Shown here: piece by piece, positions 56,330-57,859 of the stretch
Position numbering within the stretch: the first letter of the stretch is position 1
Layout: each line of letters begins with the position of its first letter
Assembly: GCF_000614205.1 (NCBI RefSeq)
Contig: NZ_BAKN01000019.1
Span: 1 to 57,859, forward strand
Length of the DNA: 57,859 bases
Reading direction: 5' to 3'
Origin: Hoylesella saccharolytica JCM 17484
GTDB lineage: Bacteria; Bacteroidota; Bacteroidia; Bacteroidales; Bacteroidaceae
Program-made: the position numbers and the translations under genes
Notes under the pieces: generated by a model
Database searches by the model: none
The model's input: only the letters and a program-made list of their open reading frames with translations
What the model was told of the DNA's origin: nothing

Positions 56330-57709
56330 ATGAAAAGAATTGTATTCTATTTATTCGCGCTTTTATACTCGTACCAGTTGATGGCGCAAAGTTTTACTGC
56401 TAATAATGCAGATGGTATGCCGCTGAATTATCAGGTAACAAGTACAAGCCCTCGTGAGGTAAAACTTACCGGATACGGAGCAATCCCATCGGGATATACA
56501 CTTGGTACAATACTCAATATTCCCGGCACGGTTACTTATGGAGGCGATGTCTATAGCGTTGTAGAATTAAACAGTTCATGTTTTATGAATAAAACTGAAT
56601 TTACTAAAGTAAACTTAGCTGAGGGCATACGAGAAATAGGTAGTCATTGTTTTATGGAGAGTTCTGTCAAAGAGTTTACTTTTCCTCATTCTTTAAATAA
56701 AATAGGCGTTTGGGCTTTTCTTTTTTTGAGCCCGTTGTACTCGGGAGCTCCTCTCGATTTACTTGATTTTTCCAATACCTCTGTTGAAGAGTTTTCTGAA
56801 GGATGCTTGCAGTTTCATACATATGCCAATGTATTTATTTACAATAACGTTGCATTTCCTGCATCGACAAAAAAGATTCATGAATACGTTATGGGTGACC
56901 TGGGTTTAACTACACAACATCCTAATATCTATCTGAACACCATTAATCCGCCTACAATAGTACCTCGTTCTTGGGGAACTCCTCAGAAAAATCCCTTCAA
57001 AAATACAAAGAAAATCTACGTGCCCATCGACGCCACTAAGCGTTATGCAGATAACGTCGATTGGGCGAAATATGCGGGTCGCTATTATGAGCAGGTAAAA
57101 ATCGGTGCCTCGGGTTATGCCACGCTTTACCTTTCCACCGAGAACTTCAAGGTTCCTGCGGGTTGCGATGCTTTCGTTATAGAAAACATCACCAAAGCCA
57201 CTACGCCGGGCGGACTGGATAAAGCCAATGCCAAGAAGTTTGTGGCAGGAGACATCATCCCTGCAGCGCAGGCGGTGATATTGCGTGGAACGGCAGGACA
57301 AACCTACGAGTACCAGGCCAACGTATCGGGTACCCCCGTAACCATTACCGACAATATGCTCATCGGCACCGCCACCGACCAGACCATCAACGCCGCCGGC
57401 TACGATTATTATCTCTTTGGCAACGGCGCCCTCGGACAGGGATTTTACCGCCAGACGGGGCACGACAAGAGTTCCATCTCGCTGAAAGCCCACAAAGCCG
57501 GCTTGCGCGTACCCAAAGGTGGCGGCGGTTCGGCCAAGGCATTCGTTATCGACTTCGACGCCGCCGACACCTATGTTCCCACGGGCATTCAATCGGTTAA
57601 AACGCCCCAGCCCCAGACCGACGTTATCTACGACCTGCAGGGCCGTCGCGTAACCCATCCCACACGAGGCATCTACATCATGAACGGCAAGAAGATGGTA
57701 TTTAACTAA
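56330..57709 (+). CDS. Secreted surface protein with Prevotella-type C-terminal domain
   Basis: Exported protein of 459 aa: signal peptide (cleavage near LMAQ). The N-terminal half resembles BspA-like leucine-rich repeats (NLAEGIREIGSHCFMESSVK, FPHSLNKIGVWAF). Residues about 255-430 form beta-rich repeats with YGYATLYLS-like segments (GASGYATLYLSTENFKVPAG, IIPAAQAVILRGTAG, YDYYLFGNG). The end, DVIYDLQGRRVTHPTRGIYI, is the usual C-terminal sorting-like module of Prevotella surface proteins, suggesting type IX secretion. The 5' half is AT-rich and the 3' half clearly more GC-rich. A short peptide gene follows. Confidence 0.75.
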   Translation: MKRIVFYLFALLYSYQLMAQSFTANNADGMPLNYQVTSTSPREVKLTGYGAIPSGYTLGTILNIPGTVTYGGDVYSVVELNSSCFMNKTEFTKVNLAEGIREIGSHCFMESSVKEFTFPHSLNKIGVWAFLFLSPLYSGAPLDLLDFSNTSVEEFSEGCLQFHTYANVFIYNNVAFPASTKKIHEYVMGDLGLTTQHPNIYLNTINPPTIVPRSWGTPQKNPFKNTKKIYVPIDATKRYADNVDWAKYAGRYYEQVKIGASGYATLYLSTENFKVPAGCDAFVIENITKATTPGGLDKANAKKFVAGDIIPAAQAVILRGTAGQTYEYQANVSGTPVTITDNMLIGTATDQTINAAGYDYYLFGNGALGQGFYRQTGHDKSSISLKAHKAGLRVPKGGGGSAKAFVIDFDAADTYVPTGIQSVKTPQPQTDVIYDLQGRRVTHPTRGIYIMNGKKMVFN

Positions 57710-57725
57710 AGAAAGGATGACAGCA

Positions 57726-57859
57726 ATGAGAAAAAAAGAACTCTACATAGCCCCCGCGAGCCACGTTGTACGCTTGGCAGTAAACGGCAACATCACAGAG
57801 CAATTTCCCGTCAACTCGCAACACACCATCAGCGAGGGCGATGCCAAAGGCGGATACTT
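57726..57859 (+). CDS. Short YIAP-type peptide, truncated by the window end
   Basis: The frame starts ATG at 57726 (MRKKELYIAPASHVVRLAV) and runs off the window after at least 44 residues. An in-frame ATG at 57717 is an alternative. It shares the Y-x-x-P layout with the 69-aa peptide at 38884 and begins 17 bp after the surface-protein stop codon, so it is probably co-transcribed. Confidence 0.6.
   Translation, partial: MRKKELYIAPASHVVRLAVNGNITEQFPVNSQHTISEGDAKGGY

Overview
The window looks like a chromosomal segment of a Bacteroidota bacterium, most likely Prevotellaceae. Supporting signs are the repeated Bacteroidetes-type -7 promoter box (TAnnTTTG) in front of many genes, the absence of strong Shine-Dalgarno sites, and typical gene content: a TonB receptor with a DUF4876 lipoprotein, DUF3078, PorT-like barrels, RprX/RprY, a thrA-apgM-thrC operon, a fimbrillin-like lipoprotein and RhaD with an AraC regulator. 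No rRNA, IS element, integrase, phage gene or CRISPR array was seen.

Layout. 0.1-4.1 kb (minus): TonB receptor and DUF4876 lipoprotein. 4.7-5.6 kb: dapA. 5.8-10.4 kb (minus): tight operon DUF3078 - comEC - truA - DMT transporter. 11.2-15.7 kb (plus): purB, an rRNA pseudouridine synthase with an RG-rich N-terminal extension, and asnS. 16-16.8 kb: small beta-barrel protein, tRNA-Thr(CGT), tRNA-Gly(CCC). 17.3-22.2 kb: MORN protein, glgB and a membrane protein. 22.4-26.7 kb: small secreted protein, DUF6261-like protein, LysM/periplasmic-binding-fold protein and PorT-like barrel. 27-31.7 kb: peptide transporter, GT87-like membrane protein, COG2509 flavoprotein. 32-37.6 kb: threonine operon plus a TPR protein. 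37.6-43.2 kb: GT2, short peptide, fimbrillin-like lipoprotein, RprX/RprY. 43.4-48.7 kb: ATP-grasp-like protein, mutS2, manA. 49.1-54 kb (minus): dxs-trkA-trkH. 54-57.9 kb: rhaD, AraC regulator, a surface protein, and a short peptide cut by the window end.

Two features stand out. First, tandem repeat arrays with fixed periods occur at many loci although their sequences differ: about 42 bp between genes at 4.4, 23.0 and 44.6-45.0 kb; exactly 42 bp (14 codons) twice inside the gene at 20.6-22.2 kb; and 22 bp at 10.7 and 31.7 kb. The between-gene units carry inverted-repeat cores. Degenerate 7-8 bp repeats form a further class. This is the best candidate for an undescribed system.

Second, eleven genes, including asnS, purB, thrC and trkA that should be functional, are each broken by a single small frame break that one base repairs into a family-consistent protein. 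This is best explained by indel errors in the sequence. Those genes are annotated here with their restored extents.
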